64,000 nt of DNA from assembly GCA_003245675.1 (NCBI GenBank), contig QKCN01000079.1:1-64000 (forward strand), given 5' to 3'. A program made the position numbers and the translations under genes. This stretch comes from Bacteriovoracaceae bacterium (GTDB lineage Bacteria > Bdellovibrionota > Bacteriovoracia > Bacteriovoracales > Bacteriovoracaceae). This document shows, in pieces, positions 7,959-16,893 of the stretch. Position 1 is the first letter of the stretch; each line of letters starts with the position of its first letter. The notes beneath the pieces are model-generated. The model worked only from the letters and a program-made list of their open reading frames with translations. It was not told the DNA's origin and did no database searches.

Positions 7959-8113
7959 GGAGTGCCCCTTTTAATTGGCATCGGGCCATTTTCGCCTGAT
8001 ATTTTTTTCTTTTTAGTCAGTCCCTAATCGACCGTTTTAAAAAGGATTTTACATAAAAAAAAAAAAGAATTTTGTTAAAATTAGGCAAGATAGCAAAATG
8101 AAAGTGCTGTTTT

Positions 8114-8167
8114 CCTTGAGGTCTAAAGGAGCTGTACGTCTGTGTCCCCTTTCCCCGAGACCTAAGG
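8114..8167 (+). other. Candidate structured 5' leader
   Basis: CCTTGAGGTCT...AGACCTAAGG closing stem (one bulge) with inner AAAGG/CCTTT, directly upstream of the 8196 CDS. Confidence 0.3.
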
Positions 8168-8195
8168 TAACCTTTTATCCCACTGGGCAAATATC

Positions 8196-8894
8196 ATGAA
8201 TCAAAATGTCGCTATTTCCATTATCGTTTTGGCCATGCTCTATGTTGGCTATAATTTCTCGTTCAATCGAGAAAAGTTCGACAGTCTTGATTCTCAAGAA
8301 AAATCATCTGGAAATATACGACCAACTCCGGCCGCGCTCTTTGCGATGGAAAAGAAAGAACTCAAAAGCAAACTCGATGGACTCAAAGATATTAAAATCA
8401 TTCAAGAAAAAAGAGCGAAACTAAAAGTTGAACGCGCCAAAGAAAAACTCCAAGATAAATTAATCGAATTCGAAGATAAGCTTTTTGCCGATGGAGATAA
8501 CTTTCGTGAATTAGAATCGCTGCAAATGCAAATATCAAAATTACGGCGACTTGCGAAAATGGACCAGCTTTTTTCTGAGCAACTTAATATTCAGCAAATC
8601 TATTACCTCATCTTGCAGCACCGCTTTACTCTTTCACAAATCAATGAAACAGGTCGCACCAATCCAGACATTCTTTATGCACTCGAAGAAGAGGTTCAAG
8701 AAGAAAGTCAACGCCCCTACTTCATCAATCAAGTGCGAGAATTCAAAGGACTCCCTCCTCTTAGCATACGCGAAATCGCCAGTGAATTTACCGTCCTTCT
8801 CAATGATCAAGAGCAACGGCTTTTAGATCAAGGCATCTCGAGCACTCCTTCTGCAAAAACAAAGCAGAAGACCATATTGCCTCAAGGACAGTAG
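8196..8894 (+). CDS. Membrane-anchored coiled-coil protein, hypothetical
   Basis: 232 aa, N-terminal TM, charged coiled coil. Confidence 0.7.
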   Translation: MNQNVAISIIVLAMLYVGYNFSFNREKFDSLDSQEKSSGNIRPTPAALFAMEKKELKSKLDGLKDIKIIQEKRAKLKVERAKEKLQDKLIEFEDKLFADGDNFRELESLQMQISKLRRLAKMDQLFSEQLNIQQIYYLILQHRFTLSQINETGRTNPDILYALEEEVQEESQRPYFINQVREFKGLPPLSIREIASEFTVLLNDQEQRLLDQGISSTPSAKTKQKTILPQGQ

Positions 8895-8929
8895 CGAAGA
8901 TCCCGAAGAAGAAATAAGGCAGGTGAACC

Positions 8930-9409
8930 ATGAAAATATATAATCCCAATGAAGATAAGCGCAGTCGTTTTCTCAAACGTCTTATGGGTGGAAAGATTTA
9001 TTTGATCAATCCAGCATTTCAGGGACGCTTTATGCTGCAAGTTGCGGCCATCGGTATCGTGTGTCTCACGATTATTTATCTGGCCAATGCCTACTTCTTC
9101 CATTCCCTTATGGAACAAGGTCTGGCCCTAGATCTTCCCAAGGATCACGTCTATTTTATGCTACTGAATGAGCAGCAAAGTTTAATGAATACTATTTTTC
9201 TATCGGTGGCCATTATTTTGATCGTTGTTTTGGGCGTTTGGGGATTACTTTTCTCTCACCGTATTGCCGGGCCAATTTACCGCATCACCAAAACTCTTGG
9301 CGAGGCGAAGGATACTAACATTAGCCCCATACGTATTCGGAAAAAGGACTTTTTTCAGGAAATTCCCGAAAGCATCAATCAATTTGTGGGAAATCTCAGG
9401 AAATATTAA
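8930..9409 (+). CDS. Two-TM protein with HAMP-like cytoplasmic segment
   Basis: Two TM segments followed by 'FSHRIAGPIYRITKTLGEAKD'. Confidence 0.65.
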   Translation: MKIYNPNEDKRSRFLKRLMGGKIYLINPAFQGRFMLQVAAIGIVCLTIIYLANAYFFHSLMEQGLALDLPKDHVYFMLLNEQQSLMNTIFLSVAIILIVVLGVWGLLFSHRIAGPIYRITKTLGEAKDTNISPIRIRKKDFFQEIPESINQFVGNLRKY

Positions 9410-9488
9410 CCGAGGATTTCACTAAAGTATTCTCGCCCGGCTTCCGATAAGAGAGTGGATTATTGTCACTCAATTAAGGAAGTCTTCT

Positions 9489-11720
9489 ATGAAGCTGTTA
9501 TTTGCTCTCTTTTTAATTTTTTCAGCCCCGCTTTGGGCGCAAGAACTGCAATGCCAGCGCTCAGATTCTGGATTTCAAAGTTGCAGTACTGGCATGCCGC
9601 CAGATCAACTTGAATGTACCCCCAGTGCCGTTAAGGCCAATCAACAACTGAATGATTTAAATAAAATTGCCGATGATGGGGCCCCTGAAATCTGCTCTGC
9701 TAATGAAGTCCTCATGGGAGCCAGTCAAGAAGAGCTGGCAAAGATTCAAGATAATCTCAGCAAGCAGTGTAAACGCAAGGCCAAAGAATATAAGAAGGCC
9801 GTTTTCAAACAACTCCTCAAAGAGTTTAAATTAGGCCGAGCTTTCCAGGCTCTATTAAAGCGCAAAAGCAAGCTCTATACGGCCAAGGCCGTAAAAGGAA
9901 AAACACAAGAAGTCAGTGTTGAAGGCAGCTTAGAAGAGTTCAATAATATGGATGCCGCTCAACTCAATCAACATATCCTCGATAAAATTTACGAACAATT
10001 TCCCGATGCCAAGGAGATGGTGGAACGCGCCAAAGGAGATCCCAGTTTTAAATATGGCTTCCACGAAAACGAAGATATCGTCTATAACTTAATGGTGGCC
10101 CGAGGAGATGAAAAAGCCTGTACCTTTCCACCCCTCAGTGTTCCAGAACGCAAAGCAGCTCCCCTACAAGACTATAAAGAATCTGATATCGTCGATAACT
10201 TTGAAGATGATTGCGCTTACATGGTTTCTTCCAATTATTCTGAATCTCAAGCCCTAAAGGCCCTCAGCTCTAAGGATCGCGCAGCCTATTGCAATAAGAG
10301 CGACATGAAGGCGAAAGATGATGGGCTTGATGCCATCAATGATGTACGCGATCAACTCTGCCAAGTTGCCAAAGATGGCATGACTCCCCAATATACGATT
10401 GAAACCTCGCGTAATCTTTATCGCGACCGCACCGAAAATCTCGCGGCCAAGCGTGGTGAATTTGTGCAAGACTATCTTCGCAATGAACTCAAAAAATGTG
10501 ATGTGCCTGATGGCCTTCCCTCTTGGATTACTGATGAAAAAGAGTTTGCCGCCCGCATTCAGATTTCTCACCCCTCCTATGAAGGAGCTGAGGCTGGAAA
10601 CTATGGACCAAACCCTTATGCCGATGGAGCGGCTCAAGCCAATGAAATTCAAAAATTCGAACGCAGCCTACGCAATGAGCGCTCTGCACTGACAGAAGAA
10701 CTAGGAAATGAAAATGCACAAGCGGGCCTCAAAGGGCAACTAGCTAAAGTAAAACAAGAAAAAGAAGAAGTGCTCGCCAAAATTGCTGATCTTAAAAAGA
10801 CTTTTTCAGAACTAGAAAATAAAATGAAGCAGACAAAAGATGTCGCAAAAATTAAAGAGCAATATGATGAGCTCTCCTCCCTCACTGCGACCATTCAAAA
10901 CTTTTACCACTCACTCGATAGCCTCGATCAAGAAATTCACGCCAGCACACAAAAGATTCACACCATTCAAGAAAAGCTGACGGCATCCCAGTCAGATGAA
11001 GCAATAAAAAACAAAGTTGAACTTTTACGTCAATTCTACGCGGAGAAAAATGCCAATGGCGGGAATGTCATGAACATTAAAAAGAAGTGGGATGAAAAAC
11101 TTTTCAATCAATTTAAAATGGCAAAAATTTCAGGAATTGCGACTAATGACTCTCTCATTCCGCGAGACGTTGAGGCAACTCCTGAGCTTGATCTAGCGCT
11201 TAATGCCTTAGTTCGCTTAGATCAATTCACTTGCGTGATGGAACCAATGAAAACGAAAAGCAAACACCTCCTTCCTAAAATCGGTTTAGGAATTGCTGCA
11301 CCGATCGTTGGCGTGGTTGGAGCGGCGGCCCGTGCCCTCTTTGCCGTGCCTGCGACTCTTATTGATTTGGCCGGCGGATGCCGCAATTGCGACGATCCTG
11401 GAAAAGTTTTGCCAAGCTTTTTTATCAATAGTTCATTTAAGAAGTTACAGCTAAAAGATTTCTTCAGGCACAAACCAGGCAAAAAAATGATGGATGGACT
11501 TGATTCTTATTTCACGCTGGGCGGAAAATTATCATCTGATACCAATTACGAATCTCTGCATCTGGCGGCTCAAGATTACTACAAAAAGAATTTCAAAAAA
11601 TTCGACAATGAAAATACAGTAAACTGCGGATACGCCAAAGCCGATTGCTACAAGATTAGAGGCAAAACGGTTACCAAGGAAGAATTTACGGAGTATATGC
11701 TAGAACAAAGCAAAAAATAG
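9489..11720 (+). CDS. Large secreted coiled-coil protein, hypothetical
   Basis: Signal peptide 'MKLLFALFLIFSAPLWAQ', 743 aa, Glu/Lys-rich central coiled coil. Confidence 0.8.
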   Translation: MKLLFALFLIFSAPLWAQELQCQRSDSGFQSCSTGMPPDQLECTPSAVKANQQLNDLNKIADDGAPEICSANEVLMGASQEELAKIQDNLSKQCKRKAKEYKKAVFKQLLKEFKLGRAFQALLKRKSKLYTAKAVKGKTQEVSVEGSLEEFNNMDAAQLNQHILDKIYEQFPDAKEMVERAKGDPSFKYGFHENEDIVYNLMVARGDEKACTFPPLSVPERKAAPLQDYKESDIVDNFEDDCAYMVSSNYSESQALKALSSKDRAAYCNKSDMKAKDDGLDAINDVRDQLCQVAKDGMTPQYTIETSRNLYRDRTENLAAKRGEFVQDYLRNELKKCDVPDGLPSWITDEKEFAARIQISHPSYEGAEAGNYGPNPYADGAAQANEIQKFERSLRNERSALTEELGNENAQAGLKGQLAKVKQEKEEVLAKIADLKKTFSELENKMKQTKDVAKIKEQYDELSSLTATIQNFYHSLDSLDQEIHASTQKIHTIQEKLTASQSDEAIKNKVELLRQFYAEKNANGGNVMNIKKKWDEKLFNQFKMAKISGIATNDSLIPRDVEATPELDLALNALVRLDQFTCVMEPMKTKSKHLLPKIGLGIAAPIVGVVGAAARALFAVPATLIDLAGGCRNCDDPGKVLPSFFINSSFKKLQLKDFFRHKPGKKMMDGLDSYFTLGGKLSSDTNYESLHLAAQDYYKKNFKKFDNENTVNCGYAKADCYKIRGKTVTKEEFTEYMLEQSKK

Positions 11721-11728
11721 AAAAGAGC

Positions 11729-11760
11729 AAAAAAAGCCCCGCAAACTGCGGGGCTTTTTT
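11729..11760. terminator. Bidirectional intrinsic terminator
   Basis: AAAAAAGCCCCGCAAACTGCGGGGCTTTTTT between convergent genes. Confidence 0.92.
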
Positions 11761-11768
11761 ATTACTTT

Positions 11769-12587
11769 TTACTTTGTTTTACTCTCTTCTGGTTTAAGCG
11801 AACGTTTGGCCATTAACATGGCCCATTCCATCGCACGAGCATCTTCGTATTGTAGCCCTGATTTACTCGCAGCAAATTGATAGGCTTGAATATAATTTTC
11901 GGCGGCAGTAGGACCAAAAGTCACCACTTCTTCGGCGATTTGCAGAGCCTCACCACTAGAGCGATGAGGTTTGTCATCGCGAATGAATTTAAAAAGCTTT
12001 AAAAAATCATTCGCAGCATAAGGCTTAAACTCAGGACGAGTGCTCGTCACTTTGGCCGCCAACTGCGCACATTTCAAATAAGGTAAATCCAATTTTTTGG
12101 TATCTGTGCAAAAAGAAACGAGCTTAATAAAATCTGAAGCCACTTCTTGCGCCTCACCTTTATAGTCAATACTCAAAGATTCGGCCAACTTCACAGAGTT
12201 TCTTAGATCTAAGTCCAGATATTTTCCTAAGAAGGCCCTTTTGAAAACCGTTAAAAAGTTTTTGGTTTCAATGTCTGTGGCCTTAGCAAAACGCAGTCCC
12301 GTTTCCACAGAACTTTTGGGATCAAGTTCGGCAACAAGAAGAGCATTGACGATATCAATGAAACGCTGAGCAGAGCCATCACATCCTTGAGAGACTTCAT
12401 CGGCCACAAGCTTGGCATTAGCCTCAGATAAGCCTAAACGGCTTGCCTTTTTTTGAATGAATTTCAAAGTAGCGACATACTCTCGCGTCGAATGGCAAGT
12501 TAGATCTTTTTCTTCTTCCACATCCTTTTTTGACTTTGCAAGCACAGGAAAAGACAAGAATAATGATAAAAGGAGCAACCACTTCAT
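11769..12587 (-). CDS. Secreted hypothetical protein
   Basis: Signal peptide 'MKWLLLLSLFLSFPVLA'; 272 aa. Confidence 0.75.
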   Translation of the reverse strand: MKWLLLLSLFLSFPVLAKSKKDVEEEKDLTCHSTREYVATLKFIQKKASRLGLSEANAKLVADEVSQGCDGSAQRFIDIVNALLVAELDPKSSVETGLRFAKATDIETKNFLTVFKRAFLGKYLDLDLRNSVKLAESLSIDYKGEAQEVASDFIKLVSFCTDTKKLDLPYLKCAQLAAKVTSTRPEFKPYAANDFLKLFKFIRDDKPHRSSGEALQIAEEVVTFGPTAAENYIQAYQFAASKSGLQYEDARAMEWAMLMAKRSLKPEESKTK

Positions 12588-12676
12588 ATTGACCTCTCAA
12601 AAAAAAGAATTAGATTTTAAACAGGGTCATTATAGACTCAAAAAGAAAATGCTGCTAGCCAGGTAAGGAGATCTCT

Positions 12677-13393
12677 ATGGATAATTTTTCAACACAATAT
12701 ACTGCTGTTCAAATAATGGAGGAGAACGCTCGGTTTATGGGCCGAGTCTATCGCTGGATGGGAGGCGGTTTGCTGACTTCTGCTTTTGTCGCTTATGGTG
12801 TCTACTCTACGCCCCAAGTTTTCAATTTTCTGATGATGAATCCTGGTCTTTCTATCTTTCTCATTATTGCTCAGATCGCCCTGGTTTTTTCTCTGACTGG
12901 CTTTATTCGCAAAATATCAGGAACCACTGCGAGTATCCTATATTTTCTTTACGCAATCTTAACAGGGATCACTTTTTCGGCCCTCTTTGCCGCCTATCAA
13001 GCGACCACTATTGCTTCAGCCTTTTTTACCACTTCTTTTGCCTTCCTAGGTCTTTCGGCTTTTGGTTATTTCACGCGCAAGGACCTAGGCCCTATGGGAA
13101 CTTTTCTCACCATGGGACTATGGGGGCTTATTGGCTTTTCACTTCTTAGCTTCTTCTTTCCCTCTCTGATGGGACCTGTATCGAGTAAAGTCTACTCACT
13201 CGTTGGTATTGTTGTCTTTTCAGGTCTCACTGCCTATGACACTCAAAAAATCAAAAACATGAATATCATTGGCAATGAAGGAACAGATGAAGACAGAAAA
13301 GAGGCTATCTTTGGTGCTCTCACTCTTTATCTCGATTTTATTAATCTCTTCCTTTTTATCCTACGCCTTATGGGTGGCAACGACCGCCGCTAA
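12677..13393 (+). CDS. Bax inhibitor-1/YccA family protein
   Basis: Seven-TM pattern with 'YSLVGIVVFSGLTAYDTQKIK...LTLYLDFINLFLFILRLMG'. Confidence 0.92.
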   Translation: MDNFSTQYTAVQIMEENARFMGRVYRWMGGGLLTSAFVAYGVYSTPQVFNFLMMNPGLSIFLIIAQIALVFSLTGFIRKISGTTASILYFLYAILTGITFSALFAAYQATTIASAFFTTSFAFLGLSAFGYFTRKDLGPMGTFLTMGLWGLIGFSLLSFFFPSLMGPVSSKVYSLVGIVVFSGLTAYDTQKIKNMNIIGNEGTDEDRKEAIFGALTLYLDFINLFLFILRLMGGNDRR

Positions 13394-13398
13394 AAAAA

Positions 13399-13427
13399 TA
13401 GGCCTCTCTTTTTGAGGGGCTATCTTT
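13399..13427 (+). terminator. Probable intrinsic terminator
   Basis: Imperfect stem ATAGGCCTC/GAGGGGCTAT followed by CTTTT. Confidence 0.5.
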
Positions 13428-13486
13428 TCCCGTTTTACGAGTTGCTATTAATTGGTGTACTTTCTTCTTAAATCGAAGGGGGAACA

Positions 13487-13891
13487 ATGATTTACATAAT
13501 CGAAGATAATAAAGAAATCGCAGAACTCACTATGGAAATTCTGCATGAACGTCTTCACACCACAGGAACAGAAATAAGTCTTGATGGATTCGCCGTTTTT
13601 CATTCTGCCGATAATTTTTTAACGAGGGCCAATATTCAACCCTCTGATATTTTTATCATCGATGTTGATTTACAAGACAGCAAGCTTAATGGTGCTGAGT
13701 TATCCTTTTATCTCATCAATGATAAGAAAGTTGATCCCGACAGGGTCATTATTGCAAGTGGCGTTTGTGACACCAAAGCGACTGATTTATTGCGCGATCT
13801 CGGAGTCGATAAATTTTTGGCAAAACCCATTAGCTATCGTACTTTGCTCAGTTTTGTCAGCAGCGTCTACTACACCAAGCCGCGCACCTAA
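13487..13891 (+). CDS. Response regulator receiver domain protein
   Basis: 'IYIIEDNKEIAELTMEIL', 'IFIIDVDLQDSKLNGAEL', 'VDKFLAKPIS'. Confidence 0.8.
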   Translation: MIYIIEDNKEIAELTMEILHERLHTTGTEISLDGFAVFHSADNFLTRANIQPSDIFIIDVDLQDSKLNGAELSFYLINDKKVDPDRVIIASGVCDTKATDLLRDLGVDKFLAKPISYRTLLSFVSSVYYTKPRT

Positions 13892-13898
13892 TTGATTT

Positions 13899-14810
13899 TT
13901 AGCTCAGACGAAAAGAAGTGGGATACTCGTTATTCGCTTCTAAATCGACTAGAAATTTTTTAATGGCCGCCAAGTCTTCTCGGAAAGTCATACCAAACCA
14001 GCGCGAGTTGGTTGGAATGGCCATCATTTTCTTATGATCTTTCACCATCATATTGACGGCATCGGGCAATACAAATTCCGAAGTGACAGAATGACCATGC
14101 TCTTTTAGAAAATCTACAAAAGACGCTTCTAAAAGCTCAAAAATGCGCGCATCAAATCCCCAAAAATTCATAGAGCAAAGCATATTGGGAGAATAATATT
14201 CAGAGGTGCTGCGACTTTCAACCTTCCCCTCTTCAGTCATCACAAGATCTCTACATTCAACAATTTCCAATAACTCTCTTTGCTCATTGAGCTTACAGAT
14301 TCCACGCGTCACTCCACCATGAGCAGAAAGGCTGCGCCCCAACTGATAGCCCATCAAAAAACCACTCAAAACTCGCTCCTCTTCCAAAATAGAAAGTTCC
14401 GCAGTCATTTGCATAAAAGCTTCGCGCCCATAAAAATCATCTGCATTAATAGAAGCAAAAAGGTCATGAGGTCCAATGACGTTCCGAATGGACCAAAGGG
14501 CATGAACTGTTCCCCAAGGCTTTTTGCGTAACTCTGGCCTCTTATAATTTTCAGGAAGCTGATCGATATCCTGAACAACTAATTCAAAATTTAGATCGTC
14601 ACCAAAAACCGAGCAAAAGTGTTCAGTAACCTCCGCGCGTAACTCTTCACGAATGACCAAAATGATGCGCTTAAATCCCGCTTTCAAAGCATCGTAAATG
14701 GAGTAATCCAAAAGCCATTTGCCTTGTGGTCCGACGCTGACGCATTGCTTATTACCTTTAAAGCGACTGCCTAGCCCTGCTGCTAAAATAACTAAATTCA
14801 GTTGTCCCAT
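13899..14810 (-). CDS. Nucleotidyltransferase (NDP-sugar pyrophosphorylase-like)
   Basis: 'MGQLNLVILAAGLGSRFKGNKQ' N-terminal motif; 'INADDFYG'. Confidence 0.85.
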   Translation of the reverse strand: MGQLNLVILAAGLGSRFKGNKQCVSVGPQGKWLLDYSIYDALKAGFKRIILVIREELRAEVTEHFCSVFGDDLNFELVVQDIDQLPENYKRPELRKKPWGTVHALWSIRNVIGPHDLFASINADDFYGREAFMQMTAELSILEEERVLSGFLMGYQLGRSLSAHGGVTRGICKLNEQRELLEIVECRDLVMTEEGKVESRSTSEYYSPNMLCSMNFWGFDARIFELLEASFVDFLKEHGHSVTSEFVLPDAVNMMVKDHKKMMAIPTNSRWFGMTFREDLAAIKKFLVDLEANNEYPTSFRLS

Positions 14811-14914
14811 TTTGGCCTCCAAAAAACGCTCAAGAAAGATACCTTATTTGTCGACATGAGTGCCTGTAAAGTTAAGAGAAATTCACTTTGCCATAATAAA
14901 AATGAGGTTAAAAA

Positions 14915-15322
14915 ATGAATTCAAACCCCCTCGATGGCACCTTCGATGGTGCTCTAGAAGCGGTTGAGCTTTCCCAAATTGACTCACGTTTAAACTCTGC
15001 GTCAACTTTATTTACCATTGATCATCATCAAGATTTTGACTCAGTGTTTAAAGCTATGCAGCAGGTCCTCCCTGTATGCGGAAGTCTTTTACTTTTGTTT
15101 TTAAACATGGCATTCTTGGACCAGCTGCTTATAACTTTTTTCGTACAAATTGCCTTTATGAGTGTTGTAAGCGTTTTAGAACCACTTCCGCAGGAAGTTG
15201 AGTTAAATAAGGCAAATAACGATTTTAACATGCAGAGCTGTAAATCAATCAAAGTAGGTGGCGTCCCATCTTACTTATGCTTGGCGCACTCTACATTATC
15301 TTTTTCGAGTTGGAGCAAATAA
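14915..15322 (+). CDS. Hypothetical small protein, possibly coupled to galK
   Basis: GAGGT before ATG; stop overlaps the galK ATG as TAATG. No recognised family. Confidence 0.4.
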   Translation: MNSNPLDGTFDGALEAVELSQIDSRLNSASTLFTIDHHQDFDSVFKAMQQVLPVCGSLLLLFLNMAFLDQLLITFFVQIAFMSVVSVLEPLPQEVELNKANNDFNMQSCKSIKVGGVPSYLCLAHSTLSFSSWSK

Positions 15323-16527
15323 TGAGCGAAAGCTTAGATTCATACCAAACCCTTATCACCGATGCGCGCGATGCTTTTAAACGTCACTTTGGAAAGAAAT
15401 GTGATGCGGTCGCAACGGCCCCAGGGAGAATCAATCTTATTGGTGAACACACCGACTATACTGGAGGACTTGCGCTTCCTGCGGCAATCGACCGCTGGAC
15501 TGCCGTTGCCTTCAGTCAAAGAGAAGACAGCTTAATTAAAGTACACTCCATTAACATGAGTGATGATTATGAAATTGATCTTTCGCGTATCAAGGCAACG
15601 CCCCTACCCGAAAAAGAATGGCAAAAATACGTCTATGGGGCAATCAGTCTCTTCCAAAGAGATTGTGGCTTTCAAACAGGACTTAATTTGCTGATTGCGG
15701 GAAATGTTCCCCTCGGGCGCGGCATTTCCTCATCGGCATCTCTGGAAATGGCACTTTTAAATGCCTTTCGCGATATTAATATGAGCGATATCAGCGATCG
15801 CGAGCTCATTGAATTGGGTCAACAGGTAGAAAACATCTATCTCAATGTCCCAACTGGACTACTCGATCAATTTGCATCCCAATTTTCCCGTGAAGGTTTT
15901 ATTCAATTGGTTGATTTTCGAAACCTCTCCAATGAATATGTGCAAACTCACCACAATATGGAAAATCATGAATGGGCACTCATTGATTCACAGGTCAAAA
16001 GATCTTTGGCCGGCAGTGACTACGAAACTCGAGTCAAAGAATGCCGCGAAAGCTTCTCGCTTCTAAAAGAGAAAGACCAAAACATTAAGCACTACCGCGA
16101 TATCACGGAAAGTGATTTGCAAAAACATTTAAAAGATGAAAAACCGATTCTCTATCGACGACTTCTTCATGTTGTAAAAGAAAATGCCCGCACCTTGGAA
16201 GCACAAGTTGCGCTGCAAGAAGGAGAAGTGGAAAAGCTAGGTGAACTCATCAACGAAACCCATCACAGCTTGCAAAAGCTTTTTGAGGCGAGTTGCAAAG
16301 AGCTAGATCTCATCCAGAAAATTGGGATCAAGCATCCAGCCTGTGCAGGCGGCAGAATGATGGGTGGAGGTTTTGGAGGTTGTGTTCTTTTCTTAATCAA
16401 TAAGAATGGACGCGACAGTTTCATCGACTACATGGAAAATGAATGCCAACATCATTTTTCACAAAAGCTCCCCTTGATGATTCTCAATCTGGTATGGGGC
16501 GCACGAATTGAAACCTGTAAAGATTAG
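15322..16527 (+). CDS. galK: Galactokinase
   Basis: 'APGRINLIGEHTDYTGGLALPAAID', 'LGRGISSSASLE', 'GGRMMGGGFGGCVL'. Start at MSESLDSYQ. Confidence 0.93.
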   Translation: MSESLDSYQTLITDARDAFKRHFGKKCDAVATAPGRINLIGEHTDYTGGLALPAAIDRWTAVAFSQREDSLIKVHSINMSDDYEIDLSRIKATPLPEKEWQKYVYGAISLFQRDCGFQTGLNLLIAGNVPLGRGISSSASLEMALLNAFRDINMSDISDRELIELGQQVENIYLNVPTGLLDQFASQFSREGFIQLVDFRNLSNEYVQTHHNMENHEWALIDSQVKRSLAGSDYETRVKECRESFSLLKEKDQNIKHYRDITESDLQKHLKDEKPILYRRLLHVVKENARTLEAQVALQEGEVEKLGELINETHHSLQKLFEASCKELDLIQKIGIKHPACAGGRMMGGGFGGCVLFLINKNGRDSFIDYMENECQHHFSQKLPLMILNLVWGARIETCKD

Positions 16528-16568
16528 GATATTAACAAACTGGTAAATTTTAACAAAGGAAAAACAAG

Positions 16569-16862
16569 ATGGCCTTAGAAGGATTTAAATTGGCGCTTTT
16601 AGGAATGGGAATGGTATTCCTTTTCTTAATTCTCCTCGTTTATTCGATTAAGCTTTCAAGTATGCTCCTCGCTCCCCTTACCTTGCGAGAACTCAAACAA
16701 AAAAAGAAAGATGAGAAAGAAGAAGCCAAAAGAAGAGAACAAGAAATGTTACGCAAACGTCAACAAGCAGCTCAAGGTGGTGCAGCTCCGACAACGTCTT
16801 ACGGAAAACTCGTCGCTGTTATTAGTGCAGCAATTAGCCGTTTTAAAAACGATTCGAAATAA
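16569..16862 (+). CDS. OadG-like decarboxylase gamma subunit
   Basis: Single-TM small protein with charged tail, immediately upstream of oadA and oadB homologues. Confidence 0.7.
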   Translation: MALEGFKLALLGMGMVFLFLILLVYSIKLSSMLLAPLTLRELKQKKKDEKEEAKRREQEMLRKRQQAAQGGAAPTTSYGKLVAVISAAISRFKNDSK

Positions 16863-16893
16863 TATTAAATACTAAAACAAAAAAGGAACTTTA

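Noticed and set aside
8050-8080. Poly-A run as a slippage-controlled gene switch
   Set aside because: It lies in an intergenic AT-rich promoter-like region, not in a reading frame.
10254-10894. Several minus-strand ORFs inside the 743-aa gene
   Set aside because: Fully antisense to a well-supported secreted CDS, with no motifs.
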